This document shows positions 6,110 to 12,840 of a stretch of 13,557 nt of DNA, piece by piece. Under the pieces are notes generated by a model. That model did no database searches, had not been told where the DNA came from, and was given only the letters and a program-made list of their open reading frames with translations. Each line of letters starts with the position of its first letter. Position 1 is the stretch's first letter. The position numbers and the translations under genes were made by a program. The stretch comes from Bin5 sp965218625 (lineage in GTDB: Bacteria > Chloroflexota > Anaerolineae > Caldilineales > Caldilineaceae): contig CBDCLG010000018.1 in NCBI GenBank assembly GCA_965218625.1, forward strand, positions 1 to 13,557, in the 5' to 3' direction.

Positions 6110-8806
6110 TCAGGCCCGCAGCTGGCCGCCCGTGGCCCTTTCAACGGTGCGAATGATCCGCTGGCGCAGCCGGGCGACCTCTTTTTCCTTCAGACTGCGG
6201 TCAATGCTCTGGTAGGAGACACGGTAGGCGAGGGACTTACGGCCGGCCGGCAGGGACGTCCCGCGATAGATGTCGAACAACTCGACGGCAGTCAGCATCG
6301 CGCCCTTGTCCTGGCTCCCACCTTCAACAATGGCATCGCGCAGCCGGCCCTGCGTCACTTCCTCCGGCACCATGAACGCCAGGTCCTCAACAACCGGCGG
6401 ATAAACGCTGATCGGCGCCATCTGTGAAATGCGCCAGCTCGGTCGTACGAGCGGAGCCACCTCCAGTTCGGCCAGTACAATACGCCCACTTCCCAAGCCA
6501 AAAGCATTGCGAACGCCTGGATGCAGCTCGCCGACAATGCCGAGACGCTCGTCCTGCAGCGAAATCAAAGCGCAGCGGGGCCCGAAGTGGACTTCCACGT
6601 CCGTGCCGTTCGCGCCGCTATCGGGAAGAGCGTTGTATGCGACATCGTTTTGCTCGAAGCCCAGCCTCTCCAACAGGAGTTCGACAGTGCCCTTCAGATC
6701 GAAGAAGTCGAAGAGCTCGGTGTCATCGTCCGATTGAAGAGGACCCCCTCCTGCGAGGCTGGCATTGCGCGGCCCGCACAGCGCGATGCAGAGCCGCCGG
6801 ACCTCATCCGGCAGCGGCAGGTCGTCAGCTGTACCGGCGGCGGGGCTGGCATCGGCCGCCAGCGGACGGTAGGCGCGTCCGATTTCAAAGGCCGCCAGCT
6901 GCCCGGTGAAGCGCAGATTGTAGGCCAGGTTCTCCAGCGCGCTTACAACCAGGTTGCGCCGCATGACCCGGCGGTCGGGCGACAACGGGTTGGTCAGCTC
7001 GATGAAATCCGTCGCGCCGACGGATCCGGCGACCAGTTTGGCATGGTTTTCCGGTGTCGTCAGGGTGTGATTGACCGTGTCCTGCAGCCCGCACCCGACA
7101 AGAATATCCCGGATATTCTCTTCGGTCTCTAACAGGGCATTGCGGCGCTGGGTCGGCAGCACGGTGTCAAGCAGTGTCTCGCCAATCCGATCGTAGCCGA
7201 CGACACGAGCGACCTCTTCGGTCAAATCGGCGGGCACCGCTACGTCCAGTCGGCGCCAGGGGGCGGCGGCCTCCACGACCGGCTCGTCTTCTTTGCGCGC
7301 CAGGCCGAAGGCCGATCTTTTCGAGGCCCCGGACGGCACACCAGCCCGCTCAACGACCGAGAAATCCAGTCTGCGCAGGGCATCCCCGATTTCCGAAAGA
7401 GACAGCTCCATGCCCAATAGGCGCTTCACATCGCTGCTCGATGTGTAGACCGTTACACGCGGCTGTGGGACCGGGTAGCTGTCGACGATTCCAGGCACGA
7501 CGCGACCGCCGGCGTACTGGCGCATCAGGCCGGCGGCGCGGCGGGCCGCAATATCGTTGAGCGTCGCCGGAACGCTGCGCGTGAAACGGTGGCTGGCCTC
7601 GCTGTGCAGCCGCAACGCCTGGGCGGTGCGGCGATTGTTGATGCCGTCAAAGGTGGCTGCCTCAAGCAGGATGTTGCGCGTTCCCTCGTGCACCTCCGTC
7701 TCTGCGCCGCCCATCACGCCGGCAATGGCGATCGGGCCCGCCCTGTCCGTGATGAGAAGCATCGAGTCTTCAAGTTTCCGCCTCTGGCCGTCCAGGGTCA
7801 CTATCTCCTCGCCCGCGCGAGCAGTGCGGACGATGATGGTCGGGGATTCTTCGCCGACGCGCGCCGCCCTGGCGGCGAGCAGATCATAGTCGAACGCATG
7901 CAGAGGCTGCCCCAGCTCCAGCATGACATAGTTGGTTATGTCGACGATGTTGTTGATCGGACGCATTCCCGCCTTCGTCAGACGTTCCTGCATCCAGGCC
8001 GGCGAAGGGCCGACCTCGATATCGCGGATGACCGTGCCCGTAAAGCGGTGGCAGTACTGGGGGGCGCTGATCTCGGCCCCGAGGTAGGCGGAAGCTTCGT
8101 CATCACCTTGCGAACTGTCTTCGTCCCCGGGCAGATGGAGCTCTCCGCCGGTGAGGGCGTGTACCTCGCGTGCAATGCCGCTCATCGAAAGACAGCGCGC
8201 CATGTCCGGCGTCAGATCGATCTCCAGTATTTCGTCGCCCAGGAATTGACGCAACGGCGCGCCCACGGGCGCATCCTCCGTCAGGACGAGAATGCCCTCG
8301 TGCTCTTCGCTCAAACCCAGTTCAAGCTCGGAGCAGACCATGCCGCGCGATTCGACGCCGCGGATCTTCGCCTTCTTCAACCTCTTGTGCGGACGGGGCC
8401 GCTTGTCGCTGTAGGCGTCGATCAGGAGAGAGCCTTCGCGTGCGAAGGCGACCTTGAGCGTCGGCAAATCCCCTGTTTCAGTGGAGCGTCCCCGATACTG
8501 AAAGAGGTTTGGCGCGCCGGTTACAACGCGTTGGGGCGGCTGGCTGGCACTGTCGTGTGCAGCTTCGCCGGAGTCTCCGTCGGAGGCTGAGTAATGGTCA
8601 ACGTCGACGAGCACGAGACGGTCGGCGTCGGGATGAGGCGCGACGGCAACGACCTGGCCGACGACGATTTTGTCCTCCTCCCACCAGCTGCCTGTTTGGA
8701 TCAGGCTCGCCTCTTCGAGGCCGGCAAGGGTCAGCCGGTCAGCCAGCCTGGCTGTTGGCAGGGGAATATCTACGTATTCTCTCAGCCACGACAAGGGGAC
8801 AAGCAT
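6110..8806 (-). CDS. pheT: Phenylalanine-tRNA ligase beta subunit
   Basis: This 898-residue protein is the beta chain of the heterotetrameric PheRS that charges tRNA-Phe (EC 6.1.1.20). The start at 8806 gives the standard MLVPLSWLREYVDIPL N-terminus. An ORF extension to 8881 adds 25 Arg-rich residues and begins at the -10 box, so it is rejected. Domains in order: an EMAP/OB tRNA-binding domain (about 45-190, with KIRGVESRGMVCSELELGL), B3/B4 editing domain (about 250-440, with NNIVDITNYVMLELGQPLHAFD and GVMGG), B5 (about 460-570), the catalytic-like core (about 590-790, with LTNPLSPDRRVMRR and FEIGRAY), and the FDX-ACB anticodon-binding domain (about 805-898). It is roughly 100 residues longer than usual bacterial PheT. 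Extra acidic/Ser-rich inserts lie in the OB domain (near 75-95) and the B5 region (near 520-550). pheS, normally directly upstream, is absent; a Nudix gene lies 108 bases upstream instead. Confidence 0.95.
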   Translation of the reverse strand: MLVPLSWLREYVDIPLPTARLADRLTLAGLEEASLIQTGSWWEEDKIVVGQVVAVAPHPDADRLVLVDVDHYSASDGDSGEAAHDSASQPPQRVVTGAPNLFQYRGRSTETGDLPTLKVAFAREGSLLIDAYSDKRPRPHKRLKKAKIRGVESRGMVCSELELGLSEEHEGILVLTEDAPVGAPLRQFLGDEILEIDLTPDMARCLSMSGIAREVHALTGGELHLPGDEDSSQGDDEASAYLGAEISAPQYCHRFTGTVIRDIEVGPSPAWMQERLTKAGMRPINNIVDITNYVMLELGQPLHAFDYDLLAARAARVGEESPTIIVRTARAGEEIVTLDGQRRKLEDSMLLITDRAGPIAIAGVMGGAETEVHEGTRNILLEAATFDGINNRRTAQALRLHSEASHRFTRSVPATLNDIAARRAAGLMRQYAGGRVVPGIVDSYPVPQPRVTVYTSSSDVKRLLGMELSLSEIGDALRRLDFSVVERAGVPSGASKRSAFGLARKEDEPVVEAAAPWRRLDVAVPADLTEEVARVVGYDRIGETLLDTVLPTQRRNALLETEENIRDILVGCGLQDTVNHTLTTPENHAKLVAGSVGATDFIELTNPLSPDRRVMRRNLVVSALENLAYNLRFTGQLAAFEIGRAYRPLAADASPAAGTADDLPLPDEVRRLCIALCGPRNASLAGGGPLQSDDDTELFDFFDLKGTVELLLERLGFEQNDVAYNALPDSGANGTDVEVHFGPRCALISLQDERLGIVGELHPGVRNAFGLGSGRIVLAELEVAPLVRPSWRISQMAPISVYPPVVEDLAFMVPEEVTQGRLRDAIVEGGSQDKGAMLTAVELFDIYRGTSLPAGRKSLAYRVSYQSIDRSLKEKEVARLRQRIIRTVERATGGQLRA

Positions 8807-8823
8807 CTTTCTCTCTCTGGATA

Positions 8824-8856
8824 GCAGGCGGTGACCGGCTCGGCGCCGAAGCCTGC
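8824..8856 (-). other. Potential stem-loop in the pheT leader
   Basis: GCAGGC (minus strand, from 8856) pairs with GCCTGC (ending 8824) across a 21-base interior that itself contains a 4-bp CGGC/GCCG stem (8836-8848). The whole element lies in the predicted pheT 5' untranslated region, 17 bases before the ATG. It could influence translation or attenuation. No T-box or leader peptide with Phe codons is evident. Confidence 0.3.
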
Positions 8857-8879
8857 GGCGGCTGGGGCGTTCCCAGGCC

Positions 8880-8888
8880 ATTTTAGCA
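8880..8888 (-). promoter_or_regulatory. Candidate extended -10 promoter for pheT
   Basis: On the minus strand, TGC followed by TAAAAT (8888-8880) makes an extended -10 with five of six matches to TATAAT. No good -35 is found 16-18 bases upstream. Transcription would start near 8873, about 67 bases before the ATG at 8806 and inside the rejected N-terminal extension. Confidence 0.38.
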
Positions 8889-8914
8889 GATCTTGTTGTC
8901 AGATGGCAGATTTG

Positions 8915-9517
8915 CTACACCTTCGCGTCGTCCACCAAGGTGGTGTAGACAAGGTCGTGGGCGAGGGAGCGCCAGAATCCCCAGCAGCGGCGTTCGAGGC
9001 TGAGGGCGCGCAGGGACTGGGCGACCGCGGCGAGCTCGTCGGCCGGCACGGTGCTGTAGCCGGAGACTTCGTCGGTGTCGGTTGGGCTCAACTCTTGGCT
9101 GAGGCTGTCGAGGTAGAAGATATAACTGATAAAGGGAACGCAGGCGTCTGCGCTGACGAAAGTACAATCGAGGAGGCCGAGGAAGCGGCGCAACCTGACG
9201 TCCTGGCCGGTTTCCTCTTCGATTTCGCGGAAGAGCGCGTCTTCCACCATTTCATCGCGTTCGATGCCCCCGCTAGGCAGACGATAAATAGGCGCCTCGT
9301 AGCGGTGTTTGGTATGCAACAGGATCTCGCCGTTGAGCTGGCGGATCGCAAAGACGACTTCACCTCTCCGGTCGGGGTCCTTTTGCCCGCGATAGGCGGG
9401 CATGTAGGGGTCGGTCTCGATGCAGTAGCTTCGAGAGAGCGGCGGACCGTACCTCTCGGCCAGGAAATTCAGTTCGTTGTGGTCGATCTGGGAGGGTACG
9501 CGGGAGAATCCGGGCAT
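8915..9517 (-). CDS. Nudix hydrolase
   Basis: This 200-residue protein carries a perfect Nudix box GX5EX7REUXEEXG at residues 83-104 (G83, E89, R97-E98, E101-E102, G104). The domain spans about 50-165 and is preceded by about 50 residues without a recognised motif. Nudix enzymes cleave nucleoside diphosphates linked to another group (ADP-ribose, NADH, dinucleoside polyphosphates, oxidised dNTPs) in the cytosol using Mg2+ or Mn2+ held by the box glutamates. The sequence does not settle the substrate. The start at 9517 is the best ATG; the ribosome binding site is weak. The gene lies on the minus strand between the DUF4062 gene (94 bases upstream) and pheT (108 bases downstream). The gaps are long enough that a single transcript is possible but not assured. 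Confidence 0.9.
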   Translation of the reverse strand: MPGFSRVPSQIDHNELNFLAERYGPPLSRSYCIETDPYMPAYRGQKDPDRRGEVVFAIRQLNGEILLHTKHRYEAPIYRLPSGGIERDEMVEDALFREIEEETGQDVRLRRFLGLLDCTFVSADACVPFISYIFYLDSLSQELSPTDTDEVSGYSTVPADELAAVAQSLRALSLERRCWGFWRSLAHDLVYTTLVDDAKV

Positions 9518-9611
9518 CGCTGCAACGTCTCGGTCTAAGAGCGGAACTTCCCAATGTGCTTCATGTTACCGGCGGCGTTCAGCAGGGGAATTGAGCGGGA
9601 ATGCAGTCGAT

Positions 9612-10220
9612 TCAGCAGTCTTCAAGTTCCTCGGCGATAAGGGACTGCGCCTCGGCCGGATCGAGGATGACGCCGCCCCCTTCTGCACCGCCGGCTTCGC
9701 CGACATCACTTGCCCTCGTTTGCGGCGACGTGATAAGCCGGTCAAGCCCCTGCACCAGGTTTTGCCTGGATTTCTGCAAGCTTTCAACTTCCACCAGATT
9801 CAGACCGTAGCGGTTCTCGGGATGGAGCAGCGTGTCGACCAGGTCGAGACCTATCTGCTGGCCCAGCTGCATGCTGCTTTGAAAGGTCTTCCATGGGGCG
9901 TGGGCGATTCGCAAAAACTCCCGGCCGGCCTGTGTGCGCATGCCCTCCAATTTGTAAGGTACTATCGTCCGTTCAAGCCGAATGGCGAGTTGCCACTCCG
10001 CGCCGAAAGGGGCTGTGATGTCGCGGCCCAGCATGCAGTAGATCCGATCGACATTGCTGATCAGTTCAAACAGGGTGTCGTAATCGACCCCACCCGTCGG
10101 GCTGCGCCGAATCTCAGCGCCTACGTGGACAGGCAACTCTGCCAGAATGCGCCCAACCAGCGCCCTCTCCTGCTCCAGGTCTTTGGTTGCGCTGACGAAG
10201 ATGCGAAGTTTTTCGGCCAT
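9612..10220 (-). CDS. Stand-alone DUF4062 (TIR/SEFIR-like) domain protein
   Basis: This 202-residue protein begins with LRIFVSATKDLEQERALV (5-22), the hallmark of DUF4062, in which a VFVSS-like strand is followed by a DLxxER helix. The region to about 135 reads as an alpha/beta domain like TIR and SEFIR domains. It includes a second strand RIYCMLG (59-65), an acidic-aromatic motif GAEWQLAI (73-80) in the place where such domains carry their helix glutamate, and a strand TIVPYKLEG (85-93). Residues about 138-165 are a likely coiled coil (LVEVESLQKSRQNLVQGLDRL), and the tail is Gly/Ala-rich and probably flexible. DUF4062 is usually fused to STAND NTPases or other large modules in signalling and defence-like proteins; here it stands alone. 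No signal peptide or membrane segment is seen. The molecular function is unknown. The domain call rests on the N-terminal motif and overall pattern. Confidence 0.72.
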   Translation of the reverse strand: MAEKLRIFVSATKDLEQERALVGRILAELPVHVGAEIRRSPTGGVDYDTLFELISNVDRIYCMLGRDITAPFGAEWQLAIRLERTIVPYKLEGMRTQAGREFLRIAHAPWKTFQSSMQLGQQIGLDLVDTLLHPENRYGLNLVEVESLQKSRQNLVQGLDRLITSPQTRASDVGEAGGAEGGGVILDPAEAQSLIAEELEDC

Positions 10221-10298
10221 CCTGGATTTCTACTTTGAACGGGGAGTTCAGACTCGGCTCTCGGAGTGCGCGTCTCGCAGCAGACGGACCTCCGGGTC

Positions 10299-10319
10299 GC
10301 AACTTGCAGTTGAAGTTGC
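10299..10319. repeat. Nested inverted repeats upstream of the DUF4062 gene
   Basis: GCAACTT (10299-10305) and AAGTTGC (10313-10319) are perfect 7-base arms around a 7-base spacer. An overlapping second palindrome, CAACT-tgc-AGTTG (10300-10312), shares its left arm. The element lies about 80 bases before the DUF4062 start in the 184-base gap after gmd. It could be an operator for the DUF4062 gene or a 3' end hairpin of gmd. A weak promoter candidate (TTGGAA, 18-base gap, GAAAAT on the minus strand) lies just upstream. Confidence 0.4.
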
Positions 10320-10404
10320 CCTATTTTCAACGATCATTCACGATTCTTCCAAAATCGATGACCTCTGCGCGCAAAGACCATGCACCTGAACAACAGTTTA
10401 CAGT

Positions 10405-11400
10405 CTACAAATTGACCGAACCGGCCTGCCCCTGCGCTACCTGCCGCCGCCAGTAATCGAGATCGTCGTCTACCATCAAGCGCGCCAGTTCGGCGAAGGA
10501 AACGGTTGGCTCCCAGCCCAGCTCCCGGCCGGCCTTGGAAGCGTCGCCAACCAGAAGGTCGACCTCCGCAGGCCGATAGAGACTCTCATCCTGGACAACA
10601 AACGCCCGCCAGTCGAGGTCGACGTGCCCGAAGGCCTCTTCCAAAAAGTCGCGCACGCTGTGTGTCTCGCCGCTGGCAATCACGAAGTCATCGGGGTCGT
10701 CCTGCTGGAGCATCAGCCACATCGCCCGCACATAGTCCGGCGCATATCCCCAGTCGCGGCGGGCATCGAGATTGCCCAGGCGCAGCTCTTTGCTCAGCCC
10801 GAGCTTGATCTGCGCGACCGCGTTCGTGATCTTATGGGTGACGAATTCAAGGCCGCGGCGCGGGCTCTCGTGATTGAACAGAATTCCAGAGCAAGCATAG
10901 ATCCCGTAACTTTCTCGGTAGTTCACGGTAATCCAGTGCCCGTAGACCTTGGCCACACCGTATGGACTGCGCGGAAAGAAGGCCGTTTCTTCGGTCTGTG
11001 GGACCTCGCGTACCTTTCCAAACATCTCGCTGCTGCTGGCCTGATAGAAGCGGAGCGACGGATCGACGATGCGGATGGCATCCAGCAGACGCGTAACGCC
11101 AAGCGCTGTAAACTCTCCCGTCAGCACCGGTTGCGTGAAGCTGGTAGGCACGAAGCTCTGGGCGGCCAGGTTGTAGACTTCCTGCGGCAGGTATTCCTGC
11201 AGAATACTGACCAGACTCATCTGGTCCAGCAGATCGCCCTGCACGATCTTGATTTTTTGCTGGATGTGGCGGATGCGGTCAAAGTTTAACGTGCTGGTAC
11301 GGCGGACCATACCGACGACAGTGTACCCGCGCTGCAGCAGAAGTTCGGCAAGGTAGCTTCCATCCTGTCCGGTGACCCCGGTGACCAGAGCTGTTGGCAT
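10405..11400 (-). CDS. gmd: GDP-mannose 4,6-dehydratase
   Basis: This 331-residue extended short-chain dehydrogenase converts GDP-D-mannose to GDP-4-dehydro-6-deoxy-D-mannose (EC 4.2.1.47) in the cytosol. The N-terminal nucleotide-binding motif is G8-x-x-G11-x-x-G14 (VTGVTGQDGSY). The active site shows ASSSEMFG (S124, E125) and Y147-x-x-x-K151. Family-diagnostic segments include GILFNHESPRRG (about 172-183) and RDWGYAPDYV (about 212-221). Length is slightly short of typical Gmd (about 340-370). A GGAGGAG stretch lies about 11 bases upstream of the ATG, a longish spacing. The gene follows an rmd-like reductase on the same strand with 105 bases between them, so the pair probably makes GDP-D-rhamnose for surface polysaccharide. 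Confidence 0.94.
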   Translation of the reverse strand: MPTALVTGVTGQDGSYLAELLLQRGYTVVGMVRRTSTLNFDRIRHIQQKIKIVQGDLLDQMSLVSILQEYLPQEVYNLAAQSFVPTSFTQPVLTGEFTALGVTRLLDAIRIVDPSLRFYQASSSEMFGKVREVPQTEETAFFPRSPYGVAKVYGHWITVNYRESYGIYACSGILFNHESPRRGLEFVTHKITNAVAQIKLGLSKELRLGNLDARRDWGYAPDYVRAMWLMLQQDDPDDFVIASGETHSVRDFLEEAFGHVDLDWRAFVVQDESLYRPAEVDLLVGDASKAGRELGWEPTVSFAELARLMVDDDLDYWRRQVAQGQAGSVNL

Positions 11401-11505
11401 TGTTGTATCTACTCCTCCCGAGCTTCATCATCGATGGCGTCGAGCAGGAACGCTTCGTCGCAGGCGAGAAGCGGCAGTCCGCTTCTGGTGAGGACCCCGC
11501 CATCC

Positions 11506-12537
11506 TCAGCGTCTGGCGGCGTCAGCAGCGCCGGCGGGACGGGCCCGGGTGCGTTTTCGCCAGAATTGAAGCATGTCGGCCAGACTCTGTCGGATATCGA
11601 TTGTTGGCCGCCAGCCGGTGGCCTCAACCAGCCTGGCAGGACGGCAAACGGAGCAGGCGACATCGCTGGGCCGGAGCCTGTCCGGGTCCAACTCTACCGT
11701 GATATCAGCGGCGCTCAAATCGAGCAGAATCTCCAGCACGCGCCGGACGGAGTATGTCTTGCCACTACCCACATTGTAGACCGCGCCCGGCTCCCCGCGC
11801 TGAAGAGCCAGCCAGTAGGCGCGGACCATATCTCGCACATCCGTAAAATCTCGTTCGGCCTCGAGGTTTCCTACCTTCAGAACCGGCTGCTGCAGACCGG
11901 CCTCGATTTCGGCGATTTGCCGCGCGAATGCGCTGGCCGCAAAACTGTCGGACTGGCCAGGCCCGATATGATTGAAGCTGCGCACGCGCACAGTCTGCAG
12001 CTGATAGTTAAGCCAATACTGCTGGGCCATCAGGTCCTGCGCGACCTTGCTAATGCCGTAGGGAGAGTTGGGCCGCAGGGGAGTCTCCTCGTCAACGGGC
12101 AAGTCATCGTCCTCGATCAGACCGTAGACCTCCGATGAAGCCACGACGAGGGCCCTGGCATCAGGGGCGTGACGGCGCAGGGCCTCGAGCAGGTTCAGCT
12201 GGCAGCTGATGTTCAACTCATAGGTAGCCCAGGGCTGGTCCCAGCTTGCCCGCACGTCGCTCCATGCCGCCAGGTGAAAAACCAGGTCCGGGCGAACTGC
12301 CCCGATCACCTGCTCGATCCACGAGGAGTTGCGCAGGTCGCCCCGATGCAGGTGCAAGCTGTCCTGCAGATGCCGGATGCGCAGGTCGGCGCGGTGGACC
12401 GTTCCGTGAATGTCCGGCGCGGGGACGTCCGCCGGCAAAGCGGCGTGGTCTGCCGCCTGAGAGCGGCCTTCATCAAGTAGGAATTCTGCCAGGACCGAAC
12501 CGACAAATCCTGATACACCGGTGATCAGAACGCGCAT
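11506..12537 (-). CDS. rmd: GDP-4-dehydro-6-deoxy-D-mannose reductase-like NAD-dependent epimerase/dehydratase
   Basis: This 343-residue extended short-chain dehydrogenase has the G7-x-x-G10-x-x-G13 nucleotide-binding motif (ITGVSGFVG), ASSEVYG (S134, S135, E136) and Y160-x-x-x-K164. The segments SFNHIGPGQSDSF, QIAEIEAG, VGNLEAERDFTDVRDMVRAYW and YNVGSGKTYSV are characteristic of Rmd, which reduces the Gmd product to GDP-D-rhamnose (EC 1.1.1.281). GDP-L-fucose synthase is less likely because it lacks the FNHIGPGQ signature. A segment near residues 25-65 is longer than usual. The ATG at 12537 gives the standard MRVLITG start. AGGAAGG (12553-12547) lies nine bases before it. The longer frame to 12579 begins upstream of the -10 box and is rejected. 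Gmd follows downstream. A related NDP-sugar epimerase with another substrate cannot be fully excluded. Confidence 0.87.
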   Translation of the reverse strand: MRVLITGVSGFVGSVLAEFLLDEGRSQAADHAALPADVPAPDIHGTVHRADLRIRHLQDSLHLHRGDLRNSSWIEQVIGAVRPDLVFHLAAWSDVRASWDQPWATYELNISCQLNLLEALRRHAPDARALVVASSEVYGLIEDDDLPVDEETPLRPNSPYGISKVAQDLMAQQYWLNYQLQTVRVRSFNHIGPGQSDSFAASAFARQIAEIEAGLQQPVLKVGNLEAERDFTDVRDMVRAYWLALQRGEPGAVYNVGSGKTYSVRRVLEILLDLSAADITVELDPDRLRPSDVACSVCRPARLVEATGWRPTIDIRQSLADMLQFWRKRTRARPAGAADAARR

Positions 12538-12562
12538 GTAGGAGGCCCTTCCTGAAAGCGTC

Positions 12563-12571
12563 ATTATAGCA
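12563..12571 (-). promoter_or_regulatory. Candidate extended -10 promoter for rmd-gmd
   Basis: On the minus strand, TGC followed by a perfect TATAAT (12571-12563) forms an extended -10. No convincing -35 is seen. Transcription would begin near 12556, giving a short leader of about 19 bases that contains the ribosome binding site for the ATG at 12537. Confidence 0.55.
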
Positions 12572-12785
12572 GATTCCAACCAGGTGGCGCGAAATCACGC
12601 AGTGACTTGATAGGGCTTCGAACACTGCCAGGCGTGCCGCAAGGTAGGGCCAAACTGTCTGCTGAGCTGGCCGGACAGCCAGTCTCAAGGGCATGACTCG
12701 GCTGCAGGAAGCCGCACGCCGGCGGCTCTTGCTGCGGGAAGAAGCGAAGTTTTTGGGGCGCCCTTTTAGCGAATCCCGGTCATAG
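12572..12785. other. Non-coding spacer between divergent rmd and mltG, with one hairpin
   Basis: This is the interior of the 303-base gap between the rmd and mltG starts. I see no convincing gene on either strand. A stem-loop lies at 12663-12687: TGAG-CTGGC, loop CGGACA, GCCAG-T-CTCA, a 9-bp stem with one bulged T and no T-run. An 8-base palindrome GGGCGCCC follows a T5 run near 12751-12763. A TTCGAA resembling a tRNA T-loop (near 12617) lacks pairing flanks. Confidence 0.45.
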
Positions 12786-12794
12786 TGATATACT
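12786..12794 (+). promoter_or_regulatory. Candidate extended -10 promoter for mltG
   Basis: TGA followed by TATACT (12786-12794) makes an extended -10 with five of six matches to TATAAT. The base sequence 17 bases upstream (TTAGCG) is a poor -35. Transcription would start near 12801, about 40 bases before the ATG at 12841. Confidence 0.45.
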
Positions 12795-12840
12795 GCGCGC
12801 GAGGAGCGTGCTGTCCGCCAAGTACCAGAGAGCCGAAGAG

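Noticed and set aside
7589..8590. Long plus-strand open frame (333 codons) opposite pheT
   Set aside because: It is antisense to strongly recognised PheT domains, has no recognisable motif, and fits the long mirror frames expected in GC-rich coding DNA.
8807..8881. N-terminal extension of pheT to ATG 8881
   Set aside because: It adds an Arg-rich stretch not found before the MLVPLSWL start of PheT, and its ATG overlaps the candidate -10.
8831..10238. Two plus-strand frames (8831-9538 and 9477-10238) opposite the Nudix and DUF4062 genes
   Set aside because: The minus-strand products carry a perfect Nudix box and the DUF4062 N-terminal motif; the plus-strand frames show nothing recognisable.
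10624..12138. Plus-strand frames (10624-11289 and 11434-12138) opposite gmd and rmd
   Set aside because: They mirror the codons of two clearly identified sugar-nucleotide enzymes and have no independent support.
12610..12630. TTCGAA resembling a tRNA T-loop
   Set aside because: The flanking bases do not pair as a T-stem on either strand, and no D-arm, anticodon arm or acceptor stem can be drawn.
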